This document shows positions 40,722 through 50,042 of a DNA stretch of 64,000 bases, piece by piece (position 1 is the first letter of the stretch; the number at the start of each line of letters is the position of its first letter). The translations under genes were made by a program, and so were the position numbers. The notes under the pieces were generated by a model, which made no database searches, was not told the origin of the DNA, and was given only the letters and a program-made list of their open reading frames with translations. Origin of the DNA: Shewanella oneidensis MR-1 (lineage in GTDB: Bacteria > Pseudomonadota > Gammaproteobacteria > Enterobacterales > Shewanellaceae); NCBI RefSeq assembly GCF_000146165.2, contig NC_004347.2, positions 434,001 through 498,000 on the forward strand. Reading direction: 5' to 3'.

Positions 40722-41053
40722 GTAGCATCCTTTGCTGTTGTTGTGATGAGCTTTGTTGGGGTGAGGCGAATCTGGTTAATGGCTATTTGTATTGCGATGA
40801 ACGGTTGTTGCAGAATGTATCTTAATGGTTATCAGTAGGCAACAATAGGGGGCTGGCTTATCAATTTGTGACTGGCGTATCACATCCCATCCTTACAGTG
40901 TAAATCTTATTGCGAACTATTCTCATCAGTGCTAGAGTCCCAAAACTAAGATTCTTCCATTGCTTTCATGCTGTTACCTTTTTACAGGATGTCGAGCGCG
41001 TATAGGCAAGTGGATTCGAATGCTAACGCTTTGTGGTGAGAGGAAAACATCCC
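40722..41053. other. Divergent promoter region, SPFH gene / PepSY operon
   Basis: 332-base gap. Holds the Fur-like site at 40911-40925 and otherwise no gene, repeat or RNA that I can support. An ORF start at 41033 (GTG) belongs to the next gene as an alternative, less likely start. Confidence 0.5.
40911..40925. promoter_or_regulatory. Probable Fur box
   Basis: TGCGAAC-T-ATTCTCA: a 7-1-7 inverted repeat. The right half is a perfect half-site for the TGAGAAT-N-ATTCTCA form and the left half matches 5 of 7. It lies about 130 bases before a PepSY operon of a kind often iron-regulated. Confidence 0.5.
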
Positions 41054-41308
41054 GTGTTGCAACTTATATTCCTGTTGTCGACGCTTCTGGCCTGCTTGTT
41101 ATTTTATTTGACGAATAAGCAGCAAAAACTGTTTGCAAGCTCCCTTCCTCAGCGGCCTTGGCGGTTACTCGCCTATGGTGTTGCCTTTGCCAGCTTAATC
41201 GGTTGGCTCAGTCTATTTACCCTTAGCGCCGCTATTTTTATTTGGTTAGCCCTGTTGATGTTATTGACGGGGTTGGTGCCTTTTCTCTCTCTTATCGGTC
41301 GGAAATAA
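41054..41308 (+). CDS. Small membrane protein, DUF3325-like
   Basis: 84 residues, three predicted helices (about 2-20, 36-58, 60-80). Size, topology and place directly before a PepSY membrane protein resemble DUF3325 proteins of iron-linked operons; the function is not known. GTG at 41054 is preferred because GAGAGGA precedes it by about 10 bases; a GTG at 41033 would add 7 residues without an SD. First gene of a three-gene operon, 3 bases before the next. Confidence 0.75.
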   Translation: MLQLIFLLSTLLACLLFYLTNKQQKLFASSLPQRPWRLLAYGVAFASLIGWLSLFTLSAAIFIWLALLMLLTGLVPFLSLIGRK

Positions 41309-41311
41309 CTC

Positions 41312-41602
41312 ATGGCGCGTTTAGCTGAGCAGGACAAATTACAACCCGACTGGTGGACTAAGTCTCTGGCGGGATTGATTTTAGGATTTACTTTAGCGCT
41401 TGGATTGGTGGGGTTATTTGCCTGGTTTGGCCCTGGCGGTATCGACGCCGATACCAAAGTGCAGTTCAACATGTGGCTAATTACACCCATCTGGTTATTG
41501 ATCTTAAGTTTTAGCTTTCTGTTTAAGACCGGACTCAGGGCAATCGGCTATTTGAGTCTGCTTAACATTTTGACTTATATAGTGTTATATGCCTTTAGGT
41601 GA
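41312..41602 (+). CDS. Small membrane protein in PepSY operon
   Basis: 96 residues with helices near 18-42, 52-70 and 76-94, and a short periplasmic stretch containing FGPGGIDADTKVQF. Similar small proteins (DUF3649-like) accompany PepSY/DUF3325 genes, but I cannot assign the family firmly. Packed between neighbours with 3- and 6-base gaps, so surely cotranscribed. Confidence 0.75.
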   Translation: MARLAEQDKLQPDWWTKSLAGLILGFTLALGLVGLFAWFGPGGIDADTKVQFNMWLITPIWLLILSFSFLFKTGLRAIGYLSLLNILTYIVLYAFR

Positions 41603-41608
41603 TCAGGG

Positions 41609-43228
41609 ATGAAAGTTCGCAGTGATGTATTAAGGGTGTATCAGTCTATCCATATTTGGACAGGGATCATCGCCGGAATCGTATTGTTTATTGGCTTTTA
41701 TGCTGGCTCGCTCACGATGTTTAAAGGGGCGATTGACGCTTGGTCAATGCCGCCAGCCATGACTTTGCCCCAAGTGCCCGCTGAGAAACTGGATGACTTA
41801 GTGTCGCAAGTGTTAGCGCAGGATGATAAGGCCAAAATCGGTTTTAGTTTGCACTTAAATGATGAACATCAATCGCCGATGACCTGGTATCAACAGGGTT
41901 CGGAGCGTGAGCTCAGCATGAGTCACCAGCTTTGGCATGCAAGCCTTGATGAAAATGGGCTGCTACTTAGACAGTTAAGTACATCAAGTGAGTTAGCAGA
42001 ATTGATTGACCAATTACACCGCACCGCGGGGATTGCGGGCGAAGTCGGTCACGATCAGGCCGGTGTCTATGTGTTGGGGATAGCCGCCGTTTTATACTTC
42101 TTGGCATTGGTTTCTGGGGTGATTTTTTTACTACCCACCTTAACCAAGAGCTTTTTCGCCCTGCGTAAAGATAAAGGTGAGAGTCGTTTTTGGCTCGATG
42201 CCCATAACTTAGTGGGGATTACCAGCCTGCCGTTTCATCTGGTGATATGTGTAACTGTGATTGTGTTTGCTTTCCATGATCAGCTTTACGATGGGCTTAA
42301 GCATATGGTTTATGGTGAAAAACCATTATTTGCCCAATCGGCGCCGGACAGAACGCCTTACACACTCGCCGATTTGCCAAAGATCACAACTGTACTGGCC
42401 AAAGTGCAGCAAATTGCTCCCGATTATCAAGTGAATGAAATGACCTTTATGAACTTGGATAATCCCCGTGCGACCTTGCGGTTGGGGTTATATAACCCAA
42501 ATGGTTTTATGCGTGGACCCGTTACTGATTTCTTATACCTGCATCCTTACAGTCTTAAGGTGTCCAATAGCACGATTGATCAAAGTGAGCAGGGCATCTG
42601 GGCTAGAACCGTTGCGGTATTCTTTGGGTTGCACTTTGGCAGTTATGGTGGCGACCTCGGTCGCTGGGTGTATTTCTTTTTAGGGTTAAGCGGCGCCTTT
42701 TTATTCTACAGTGGCAATTTACTGTGGCTGGAAAAACGCCGTAAAAAGCAGGCGAGCGAGCAAACCCGTGCTTGTCGTTTAATGGCCAGCGCTACAGTGG
42801 GGATTTGCCTTGGCTCTGTTGCCGCTTTAGCGGTAAGTATGCTGCTGGGTAAATGGTTATATGCCCACGTTAGCAATATTAACCACGTCTATTTGTGGCT
42901 ATATTATCTGCTGTTTGGATTGCTGGTGGCTTACGCCTTTTGGCGTGGCGCAGCCAAGGCGGCGTTACTGATTTTGCCTTTGTGCGCCTTGGCTACATTG
43001 GCGATGCCAATCACGTCTTTAGTTGCGGTATTCGCGCCAAGTTTAGGTTTGTGGGCGCCTTATTCTACAGCGACTTGGGGTGTTGATCTGGTGGCGTTAG
43101 CCTTTAGCGGGGTGTTTTTTTATGGTTACAAGCTTACTCGTCATCGGGTGCTTAATGGGCCACAGGACAGTGTCTGGGCCATTGCCGCCACAGTGCCAGT
43201 GGCAGAATTAACCCAGCAAACATCGTAA
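41609..43228 (+). CDS. PepSY-associated TM protein (iron-related)
   Basis: 539-residue inner-membrane protein of the PepSY_TM (PiuB-like) family. First helix about 15-40, periplasmic PepSY segment with MSHQLWHASLDENG, helices near 150-180 and 205-230 (HNLVGITSLPFHLVI), a further periplasmic PepSY-like region, FFGLHFGSYGGDLGRWVYF, then five C-terminal helices. Several conserved His in membrane segments suggest haem or metal binding, as proposed for ferric-siderophore reductases of this family. Fur-like box upstream of the operon. Substrate unproven. Confidence 0.88.
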   Translation: MKVRSDVLRVYQSIHIWTGIIAGIVLFIGFYAGSLTMFKGAIDAWSMPPAMTLPQVPAEKLDDLVSQVLAQDDKAKIGFSLHLNDEHQSPMTWYQQGSERELSMSHQLWHASLDENGLLLRQLSTSSELAELIDQLHRTAGIAGEVGHDQAGVYVLGIAAVLYFLALVSGVIFLLPTLTKSFFALRKDKGESRFWLDAHNLVGITSLPFHLVICVTVIVFAFHDQLYDGLKHMVYGEKPLFAQSAPDRTPYTLADLPKITTVLAKVQQIAPDYQVNEMTFMNLDNPRATLRLGLYNPNGFMRGPVTDFLYLHPYSLKVSNSTIDQSEQGIWARTVAVFFGLHFGSYGGDLGRWVYFFLGLSGAFLFYSGNLLWLEKRRKKQASEQTRACRLMASATVGICLGSVAALAVSMLLGKWLYAHVSNINHVYLWLYYLLFGLLVAYAFWRGAAKAALLILPLCALATLAMPITSLVAVFAPSLGLWAPYSTATWGVDLVALAFSGVFFYGYKLTRHRVLNGPQDSVWAIAATVPVAELTQQTS

Positions 43229-43231
43229 TCA

Positions 43232-43259
43232 CAATGGGCGCAGTTATCGGCGCCCATTG
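43232..43259. terminator. Convergent hairpin
   Basis: CAATGGGCGC agttatcg GCGCCCATTG: perfect 10-base stem, three bases after the PepSY gene stop and 42 bases from the stop of the convergent MFS gene. No T run follows, so termination efficiency is uncertain. Confidence 0.6.
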
Positions 43260-43300
43260 CTATTCACACTGTGTAGAGACTTAACATTAACGGCTCTGGA

Positions 43301-44464
43301 CTAAGCTTTCGCAGTGGGTAGGCGGGCCTTGCTTCGTGCGAGTAAGTGTGCGCTTAAGTAGCAAGCCGTCATTAAAAAGCTTGCTGCTAAGTAGAGTGGT
43401 AAGCCATGTTCTATATCATCAAAACGACTGGCGGCAACGGGGCCGATAACCGAACCCACAGAATAGCTTAGCAACATAATCTGAGTGGCGGAGACTATTT
43501 GGCTGCTAGGCAAGTGATCGCACGCCAGACTAATGGCTATGGGGTAAAGGGCAAAGGCGCAAGCACCGAGTAACACAAAACCCAACCATAATCCCACAAG
43601 CGATGTTTGCATCAGTAATAACAGCGCAGCAGCACCCACTAAGCAAAAGGCGATCATTAACACACTCTTTTGAATGCGGGGAGATAAATAGCTCACTAAG
43701 GGCTGGACTATCATACCGCCCAAGATAATCAGTGCCATAAATTGCCCCGTTTGCTGGGCAAACCCCATGTCCTGCGATACATAGATAGGTAATAAACCGT
43801 AGATGGGGCCGAGTAATAATCCTGAAACTAAACAGCCTGCAATGGCGGGTTTACTCAGGGTTTTTAGGTCGGAAAGGGCAATAGAGTGTTGTTCACTTGA
43901 CTGCGGTTGGCCGCGTTTAACCAAAAGTGCGGGTAAACTGGCCGCAGCCAGCAAACCAATTACCACCAAATAGGGTAAATTACCTGTGGTGCCTAAATAA
44001 TCTACGGCGAGCTGTCCAATGGCGGTGCCGCCGTAGAGGGCTGTCATATATAAGCCTAAGCGTTTTGCCCGTTGTTTTTGGGTATCGGCCATTAGTAACC
44101 AGGACTCAACCACCACAAAAATCCCCGCAACGGCCAAGCCCGCGATCAACCGTGATGCCAACCAGATACTTGTCTGCGGCAGTAACACCATAACTACAAC
44201 GCTGCACAGTAAGATATTTAAGAACAAAATAAAGGCCTTACTGTGGCCTATGCGGCTGACTATCGGCGCAATACAAGGTGCGCCCAGTAATAAGCCGAGG
44301 TAGAAAATACTCGCCAGCCAAGGCGCAAGATCAAGGCTTAGATCAAAGTAAGTGAGCGAGAGCGGGATCAAACTCATCAAGTAGCCTGACGCCAAGGCAA
44401 ATAGACTGAGTCCAGCCACTGGAACAAATAGCCCTGGCTTTTGATTGGGTTGAGCTAACAGCAT
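43301..44464 (-). CDS. MFS transporter, YcaD-like
   Basis: 387-residue major facilitator with 12 predicted helices. The A-motif region reads APIVSRIGHSKAF and helix 5 VVESWLL, which is characteristic of the YcaD subgroup; substrate unknown. ATG at 44464 (MLLAQPNQKP) is chosen; GTG at 44473 or TTG at 44485 would add a few residues, and none of the three has a good SD. Monocistronic. Confidence 0.88.
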   Translation of the reverse strand: MLLAQPNQKPGLFVPVAGLSLFALASGYLMSLIPLSLTYFDLSLDLAPWLASIFYLGLLLGAPCIAPIVSRIGHSKAFILFLNILLCSVVVMVLLPQTSIWLASRLIAGLAVAGIFVVVESWLLMADTQKQRAKRLGLYMTALYGGTAIGQLAVDYLGTTGNLPYLVVIGLLAAASLPALLVKRGQPQSSEQHSIALSDLKTLSKPAIAGCLVSGLLLGPIYGLLPIYVSQDMGFAQQTGQFMALIILGGMIVQPLVSYLSPRIQKSVLMIAFCLVGAAALLLLMQTSLVGLWLGFVLLGACAFALYPIAISLACDHLPSSQIVSATQIMLLSYSVGSVIGPVAASRFDDIEHGLPLYLAASFLMTACYLSAHLLARSKARLPTAKA

Positions 44465-44643
44465 ATTTTCCACAAGCGGTACCAAACAGGTAAAAAAATA
44501 AACAGGAGGCGAGGTTGCGAGCGCGACTTTAGGCTGGATTGCTCACGGGGTAAAGTGAGTAAGATTGACTGAGGTGGTGAATAATATTTGTGTTTATTAT
44601 TCATATAGATAATGAAATTTAAATGTTATTGGTTTGCAGCATA

Positions 44644-44859
44644 TTAGGGGTATTGAGGTTTGCGGGGGTATTTTTTCAGCAATTTTGCTGGTGGTTTGAC
44701 CCTAAGTGCTGTGCTTAAAACTACGGGTAAGAGTGTGTTGCTCACCCACTGAATGGCCTCTTTGGCTGTAACAATATGTGGCTGTCTGTATTTGCCGTGT
44801 TCGCCTTTATGCTGCCAGTGCCGACGCTGGCCAATGAGATCGTTTATGGTTCTGGTCAT
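44644..44859 (-). CDS. Possible small hypothetical protein
   Basis: 71 residues, basic (MTRTINDLIGQRRHWQHKGEHGKYRQPH...), ending Lys/Pro-rich. No recognised family, no clear SD, and it lies just past the trxC terminator, so it would need its own promoter in a few bases. It may be a chance ORF. Confidence 0.3.
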   Translation of the reverse strand: MTRTINDLIGQRRHWQHKGEHGKYRQPHIVTAKEAIQWVSNTLLPVVLSTALRVKPPAKLLKKYPRKPQYP

Positions 44860-44868
44860 ATCGAGGTA

Positions 44869-44897
44869 AAAATTACCCAGCTTAGCTGGGTAATTTT
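44869..44897 (-). terminator. Terminator after trxC
   Basis: AAAATTACCCAG cttag CTGGGTAATTTT: long perfect stem, T run on the minus strand, 14 bases past the trxC stop. Confidence 0.9.
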
Positions 44898-44910
44898 ATG
44901 GGAGCACAAA

Positions 44911-45333
44911 TTAACGATAACCCTTTAGCCACTGGTCGAGTGCCGTTCTGGGTAAGGCTCCTGATTGCTGGGCGATAATATGCCCCTGTTTAAAAATCAT
45001 TAAGGTAGGAATGGAGCGAATATTAAATTGAGCTGCAAGTGATTGTTGTTCTTCAGTATTGATCTTACCGAAGCGGAACCTTGGCTCCCATGCTTTTGCG
45101 GCATCAGAAAATATAGGCGCAAAACTTTTACAGGGGCCGCACCAACTGGCCCAAAAATCAACAACTATGGGTAACTCTGATTTATGGGCATGATTGATAA
45201 AATTGGCGCTTGTGAGCTCGATGGGGGCTGCCGCAAACAGACTTTGTTTACATTTGCCACAGGTTGGTTGTTCAGTTAACCGCTCGTTGGGTACACGGTT
45301 TAAGGTGTCACAGTGGGGGCAAGCAATAATCAT
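44911..45333 (-). CDS. trxC: Thioredoxin 2
   Basis: 140-residue cytosolic thioredoxin with the extra N-terminal zinc finger of TrxC: CPHC at about 5-8 and CGKC at about 26-29. Then a thioredoxin fold with active site WASWCGPCKSF and the cis-Pro in RSIPTLMIF. It reduces protein disulfides, and the zinc-finger form is usually part of oxidative-stress defence. An OxyR site was not sought successfully. Single gene with its own terminator. Confidence 0.95.
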   Translation of the reverse strand: MIIACPHCDTLNRVPNERLTEQPTCGKCKQSLFAAAPIELTSANFINHAHKSELPIVVDFWASWCGPCKSFAPIFSDAAKAWEPRFRFGKINTEEQQSLAAQFNIRSIPTLMIFKQGHIIAQQSGALPRTALDQWLKGYR

Positions 45334-45507
45334 GGAATGGCTCCTTAGCTCAATGCACGATTTAGATATGGGGGCGCTGCGGCGAATTTAAAGGAACGTC
45401 AGGCGCGCCACAAAATAGATGGCACGCGCCGACAAGCTTGGCTGGCGATGTTAGAATAGGCACTTTGATAAGTCACTGTGTTAAGTGAAGAGTAAGAGAT
45501 TAATTAA

Positions 45508-45843
45508 ATGACTGAATTAGAAATAATCGATCTGGTTGTCGGTGATGGAAAAGAAGCTGTAAAAGGCGCGTTGATCACTACCCAATACCGGGGATTTTTA
45601 CAGGATGGTACGCAGTTCGATTCCTCCTATGACCGTGGTCAGGCATTTCAATGTGTGATTGGGACTGGCCGAGTGATTAAAGGCTGGGACCAAGGGATTA
45701 TGGGGATGAAAGTGGGCGGCAAACGCAAGTTATTGGTGCCAGCTCATTTAGCCTATGGTGAGCGCCAAGTTGGGGCTCATATCAAACCAAATTCTGATCT
45801 CACCTTTGAAATCGAATTGCTTGAAGTGCTGACTCGCGACTAA
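45508..45843 (+). CDS. FKBP-type peptidyl-prolyl isomerase
   Basis: 111-residue single-domain FKBP without signal peptide, hence cytosolic. Typical residues: YRGFLQDGTQFDSSYDRGQAF, VIKGWDQGIMGMKVGGKRKLLVP, LAYGERQVG, LTFEIELLEV. Catalyses cis-trans prolyl isomerisation in protein folding. The SD AAGAG is 12 bases before ATG. Its stop overlaps that of the convergent DUF1850 gene. Confidence 0.93.
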   Translation: MTELEIIDLVVGDGKEAVKGALITTQYRGFLQDGTQFDSSYDRGQAFQCVIGTGRVIKGWDQGIMGMKVGGKRKLLVPAHLAYGERQVGAHIKPNSDLTFEIELLEVLTRD

Positions 45844-46262
45844 TCCGGATACTGGGGAGTGCGTATCAGCTCGCATCCCCACACTTCTACTTTTGCCTGC
45901 TGTTTTTCAGGTTTGCCAATCCAGTACGCCAGTGGATAACAGCTTGCTTCACTTTTGCGGTTGGCAAAACACAAGTCATAGTCGCCCGCCTCCGGCGTTC
46001 GGCCTAGGGTTAATTTGGGCAGCGTTGGTAACTTAGGCCGATAATGCCAACTACCATTGTTAAACACGGCATCATCGGGGATTTCCATACCCGCCCCTGT
46101 GCCTTTCACTCTGGCTTCAACTAACACTAAGCCTTGAGGCGTGAGCTGATAGTCCTCCTCCCAGCGGATTTTTTCGATGCTGTGGTTCCAAGCTAAGGTA
46201 AAGTGCTCTGTGGGCACTTGTGCCCACAGTGTGCCCGCGAGGCCTAAGCACAGGCCTAGCAT
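45840..46262 (-). CDS. DUF1850 protein of TAXI-TRAP operon
   Basis: 140-residue exported protein: signal peptide about 1-14 (ending LWAQ), then LAWNHSIEKIRWEEDYQL, the DUF1850 signature with its H-S-(V/I)-E core, and GTGAGMEIPDD. Members nearly always sit beside TAXI-type TRAP transporters; role unknown, perhaps assembly or ligand sensing. Third gene of the operon, 42 bases after the fused permease; GAGGG about 9 bases before ATG. Confidence 0.88.
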   Translation of the reverse strand: MLGLCLGLAGTLWAQVPTEHFTLAWNHSIEKIRWEEDYQLTPQGLVLVEARVKGTGAGMEIPDDAVFNNGSWHYRPKLPTLPKLTLGRTPEAGDYDLCFANRKSEASCYPLAYWIGKPEKQQAKVEVWGCELIRTPQYPD

Positions 46263-46304
46263 TGAGTTACCCTCGACATCTTCAAGGCTAGCAATCCCAA
46301 GGAC

Positions 46305-48338
46305 TTATCCTTGCGCTGCAAGACGTTTGAGTTTGCGCGCGCGTAAGCTGTGTTGCACGATAAACAGTAGCGCCAGTCCAAAGCCAATTTCATCACTCAG
46401 AGGGGTCGCAAGGATCAAACTACCCCCCGCAAGGAAGCCGATGACCCTCTCCCACAGATACAGCTTTTGCAGCAGGTAGCCAGTAAAGACCACGCCCCAA
46501 ATTCCAATGGCGACAGTGACTTTAATCAGCACATAAATAGTGGCTAACCAGCTATCGCTTTGGAGCATTAGGGCCGGATCGTAAACCGCCATAAAGGGGA
46601 TCACAAAGCCTGCAATGGCGATACGAATCGCCCACAGACTGATCTTAAACCCCGACTCCTTTGCAATCGGCGCGGCCGCAAAACAGGCTAAGGCAACGGG
46701 TGGCGTTAAGTCAGCCATAATCCCAAAGTAAAACACAAACATATGGGAGACGATCAGCGGCACGCCTAAATCCAATAATGCAGGCGCAGCAATTGAGCTG
46801 GTGATAATGTAGTTAGGGATGGTCGGAATTCCCATGCCTAATACCAGACAAGTGATCATGGTTAATACTAAGGATAAGAACAGGTTATCCTGCCCCACGG
46901 CGAGAATATAGCTGGCAAAAGTAGAAGCAATCCCCGTGAGCGAGACAATACCGATGATCACCCCTACTAAGGCGCAAGCAATCCCAACAGGTACAGCATG
47001 GCGCGCACCTTCAACCAATGCATGTAAGCAAATGGTCAGAGTATCTTTACCGCCTTTGATAAACCAACAAATGGCAACGAGTATGGCAATGACCCCAAAT
47101 ACCACGCCAATCCCCATCTGAAAGAAGCCCGCGCACAGCACGCCAAGGGCAATCCAAAAGGCAAAACGTAAGGCATTAGAAGGCAGACGCAGCACAATGG
47201 CTGAACCTAATATCACTATCGAAGTCAGGGCTAAACCGACCATGCCAGAGAACAGGGGCGTTCTACCGGAAAACAGCAAATAAACCAAAATAAACAACGG
47301 AATAAGCAGATACCAACGCGCTTTAACCGCCGCCCAAGGATCGGGACACTGATCTTTGGGCAAGCCACAAAGATTGGCGCGTTTGGCTTCTAAATGCACC
47401 ATCCAAAAAACGGAGCAAAAATACAGTAACGCTGGTAGTAAGGCCGCTTTGGCTATTTCAATAAACGGCACGTTAATGGTTTCAGCCATGATAAAGGCAA
47501 CCGCGCCCATAATGGGCGGCATGATTTGGCTACCCATACTGGAGGTTGCTTCAACACCACCGGCAAAGGCGGGACGGTAACCAAAGCGTTTCATCAGAGG
47601 AATGGTAAATTGCCCTGTAGTCACCACGTTGGCGACACCAGAACCTGTGATAGTTCCCATCAAGGCGGATGACACTACGGCCACTTTTGCTGGGCCACCC
47701 AGTTTATGGCCAAATAGTCCCATTGCAAAATCGGTAAACAAACGGATCATTCCCGCCTGCTCTAAAAAGGCACCAAATAGAATAAACAGGAAGATATAGG
47801 TTGCCGACACATAGGTTGGGGTGCCGTAGAGTCCCTCGGTTCCAAATGATAACTGATTGATAATTTGGTCAACGCCATAGCCGCGGTGCATTAAGTCACC
47901 GGGGAGATATTGGCCGAATAAGCCATAGGCCAAAAAGATACAGCAAATGATCGGTAATGCCCAACCCATCACCCGCCGCGCGGCTTCAAAGACTAATACA
48001 ATCAAAATAATACCCATGACCATATCGGCATCGGTTAACTCACCCGATCGTTGGATCAGATCGGCCTCAAAAATCCATTGATAGGCAGCCGTTGCCATAC
48101 CTGCAAGGCCAAGCAGCCAAGCTAAGGGTTGCCAAGGTCGAGATTTGCCCACAGCGGGATAGCTTAAAAAAACCACCAAAAGTAAAAAACCAACGTGGGT
48201 TGCCCGCAGCACTTGGGTTGATACGGGGTGAAATGCAGCGGTAATGATTTGGAAAATCGAGAAAATAAGCGCTGAATAAAACAGCGCTTTGGGCCAGTCA
48301 CTGGTATTTGCACTTAGGCCTTGTTCGGAATCGCTCAT
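46305..48338 (-). CDS. TRAP transporter permease, fused 4TM/12TM subunits
   Basis: 677-residue inner-membrane permease in which the small (DctQ-like, about 1-170) and large (DctM-like, about 175-640) subunits are fused, typical of TAXI-TRAP systems. About 16-18 helices. DctM family stretches include GSGVANVVTTGQFTIPLMKRFGY, MGSQIMPPIMGAVAFIMAE and GMGIPTIPNYIITSSIAAPAL. Sodium-driven uptake of an organic acid or amino acid is expected; the substrate cannot be read from sequence. 102 bases downstream of the receptor gene. Confidence 0.93.
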   Translation of the reverse strand: MSDSEQGLSANTSDWPKALFYSALIFSIFQIITAAFHPVSTQVLRATHVGFLLLVVFLSYPAVGKSRPWQPLAWLLGLAGMATAAYQWIFEADLIQRSGELTDADMVMGIILIVLVFEAARRVMGWALPIICCIFLAYGLFGQYLPGDLMHRGYGVDQIINQLSFGTEGLYGTPTYVSATYIFLFILFGAFLEQAGMIRLFTDFAMGLFGHKLGGPAKVAVVSSALMGTITGSGVANVVTTGQFTIPLMKRFGYRPAFAGGVEATSSMGSQIMPPIMGAVAFIMAETINVPFIEIAKAALLPALLYFCSVFWMVHLEAKRANLCGLPKDQCPDPWAAVKARWYLLIPLFILVYLLFSGRTPLFSGMVGLALTSIVILGSAIVLRLPSNALRFAFWIALGVLCAGFFQMGIGVVFGVIAILVAICWFIKGGKDTLTICLHALVEGARHAVPVGIACALVGVIIGIVSLTGIASTFASYILAVGQDNLFLSLVLTMITCLVLGMGIPTIPNYIITSSIAAPALLDLGVPLIVSHMFVFYFGIMADLTPPVALACFAAAPIAKESGFKISLWAIRIAIAGFVIPFMAVYDPALMLQSDSWLATIYVLIKVTVAIGIWGVVFTGYLLQKLYLWERVIGFLAGGSLILATPLSDEIGFGLALLFIVQHSLRARKLKRLAAQG

Positions 48339-48440
48339 ATTTATGCCTCACAGCATTAGACTACAGAGGGCGACGCAGCACTTGGGTGCATCACCCAAGT
48401 GCTTAGCTGGAAAAGGGTCGCACAGATTGAGGTTACACCC

Positions 48441-49397
48441 TTAGAGTGCACCAACTTCTTTGAAATAACGCTCCGCACCAGGGTGCAGCGGCGCTGGCAG
48501 GTTTTTGGTTGCCTTGTCTAATTGAATGGCCTTCGCCGCTGAGTGTGCGTTACCGAGACGATCTAAATGCTCAAACATCAGTTTAGTCATTTGATAGGCT
48601 AAATCGTCTGAGACACCCGTTTGAGTGACAAATAGGTTTTGAATGGCAACCGTTGAGACATCAGCAGTTTGACCTTCATAGGTCGATGCGGGGATCACCC
48701 CATGCTGGTAGGCTGGATTATTAATTTTGAGGATGACATCCTCGGGGACTTCAACAAAGTTAATTGGCATAGTCGTTGCCAAATCGCGAATTGCAGCCAT
48801 ACCTAAGCCTGAGGACTGTAAGGTTGCATCTAACTGACGGTTTTTAATCAGCTCAACGGATTCGGCGTAAGGTAAAAACTCTACCTTGCCCATATCCTCA
48901 TAGCTTAAACCGGCCGCTTTGAAGATGGCGCGAGCATTGAGTTCTGTGCCCGATTTAGGTGCGCCAACAGAGATACGTTTACCTTTTAAATCGGCTAAGG
49001 TTTTGATACCTGATTCTTTACTCGCCACAATTTGAATATAGTTAGGATAAGCCGCCGCGAGTACACGAACCTTATCTAACGGTTTTTTAAAGCCTGCATC
49101 GGCATCGCCCTGATAGGCCGCAGCCACTGAATCACCTAAGGCTAAGGCCAGCTCACCACGACCCGCTTGGAGTAAGTTAAGATTTTCAACTGAGGCCTTA
49201 GTCGCTTGCACAGAGGTCTTCGCGCCTTCAATCCCTGTACCGTAGAGTTGCGACAGTGCCACACCAATTGGGTAATACACACCACTGGTGCCACCGGTCA
49301 AAATATTGATAAAGGCTGGCGCGGCCGCCATAGTGGCTGCACTGAGTGAGAGGGTGAGAGCGGCGCTTACGGCGATAAAGCGTTTATTGATTTTCAT
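48441..49397 (-). CDS. TAXI family TRAP substrate-binding protein
   Basis: 318-residue periplasmic receptor. Signal peptide about 1-25 (cut near TMAAA), then FINILTGGTSGVYYPIGVALSQ, the classical TAXI N-terminus. Further family stretches are VQATKASVENLNLLQAGRGELAL, LKGKRISVGAPKSGTELNARAI and the C-terminal LHPGAERYFKE. Binds the ligand and hands it to the fused permease. First gene of the three-gene operon, which is probably transcribed from the 49400-49500 region. Confidence 0.94.
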   Translation of the reverse strand: MKINKRFIAVSAALTLSLSAATMAAAPAFINILTGGTSGVYYPIGVALSQLYGTGIEGAKTSVQATKASVENLNLLQAGRGELALALGDSVAAAYQGDADAGFKKPLDKVRVLAAAYPNYIQIVASKESGIKTLADLKGKRISVGAPKSGTELNARAIFKAAGLSYEDMGKVEFLPYAESVELIKNRQLDATLQSSGLGMAAIRDLATTMPINFVEVPEDVILKINNPAYQHGVIPASTYEGQTADVSTVAIQNLFVTQTGVSDDLAYQMTKLMFEHLDRLGNAHSAAKAIQLDKATKNLPAPLHPGAERYFKEVGAL

Positions 49398-49788
49398 GCT
49401 GAAATATCCTTATTTATTATTGTGTTATATAAGGTGAGTAAAGTCGATATCGTTGATGAGTTATTCAAGTCAAAGACCTTATATACCCAAATCTGTTCAA
49501 AATACAAGCTTTAACGCGAGTATCGATGCAGCTATAACTGTGATTTATTAGGCTTATGATGTCTCTTGCTGCAGGGCGATCGAGTGTCGGGTACAGCGAT
49601 GGCGATGCTGGAATAGGCTAATAAATCGAGAACTTAGCTACGGTTGTGCTTCTTGGTGATCTAGGTGAATAAAACCTTAACAAAAGACTCAAGTAATGTG
49701 GATATTGCTTTTGTCTAGGTGACTTTCTAAATAAAGGTGTGTTAGCGAGTGGGCATGTAAAAATCAGTTGCTAAGATTTTTTCCTTTA
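49398..49788. other. AT-rich region upstream of the TAXI-TRAP operon
   Basis: About 390 bases without a gene. It must hold the operon promoter on the minus strand. No clear operator, RNA gene or repeat recognised. Confidence 0.4.
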
Positions 49789-49824
49789 CTGCAAAAATAA
49801 CCCTGAAACGTCAACACGCCCTAG
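49789..49824. repeat. Solo end of MITE family B
   Basis: 36 bases identical to the right end of the complete element at 51978-52245 (..AACCCTGAAACG.. to CGCCCTAG), without the rest. It looks like a remnant or a single-ended fragment. Confidence 0.75.
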
Positions 49825-49839
49825 TGGGAGGTGAGAATA

Positions 49840-49880
49840 AAAAACGGGTTAACAAAAAGGGCTAACCGTAGTTAACCCTT
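49840..49880 (-). terminator. Terminator after the 40-residue gene
   Basis: Minus strand GGGTTAAC, 17-base loop, GTTAACCC, then GTTTTTT, 42 bases past the stop codon of the small gene. Supports real transcription of that gene. Confidence 0.7.
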
Positions 49881-49919
49881 AATCAAGATATTGGAGGCGC
49901 ACCCTAAGGTGTCACAATA

Positions 49920-50042
49920 TTACTTAACGTTATCGAGGAGACCTTTAGTCGCGTTTTTGGCGTGCTTTGCAGCGCGTTTTTCCTTCATCGACATTAACGG
50001 CTTTTTCTTGGCCTCTTTGCGATTTTTTTGCTCTTTACTCAT
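49920..50042 (-). CDS. Small basic Lys-rich protein, 40 residues
   Basis: MSKEQKNRKEAKKKPLMSMK followed by EKRAAKHAKNATKGLLDNVK. Very basic (about one third Lys/Arg), no membrane segment, likely helical. The ATG has GGAG 8 bases upstream and the gene ends 42 bases before an intrinsic terminator, so it has a complete gene layout despite its size. Composition suggests nucleic-acid or ribosome association, which is inference only. I do not recognise the family. Confidence 0.75.
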   Translation of the reverse strand: MSKEQKNRKEAKKKPLMSMKEKRAAKHAKNATKGLLDNVK

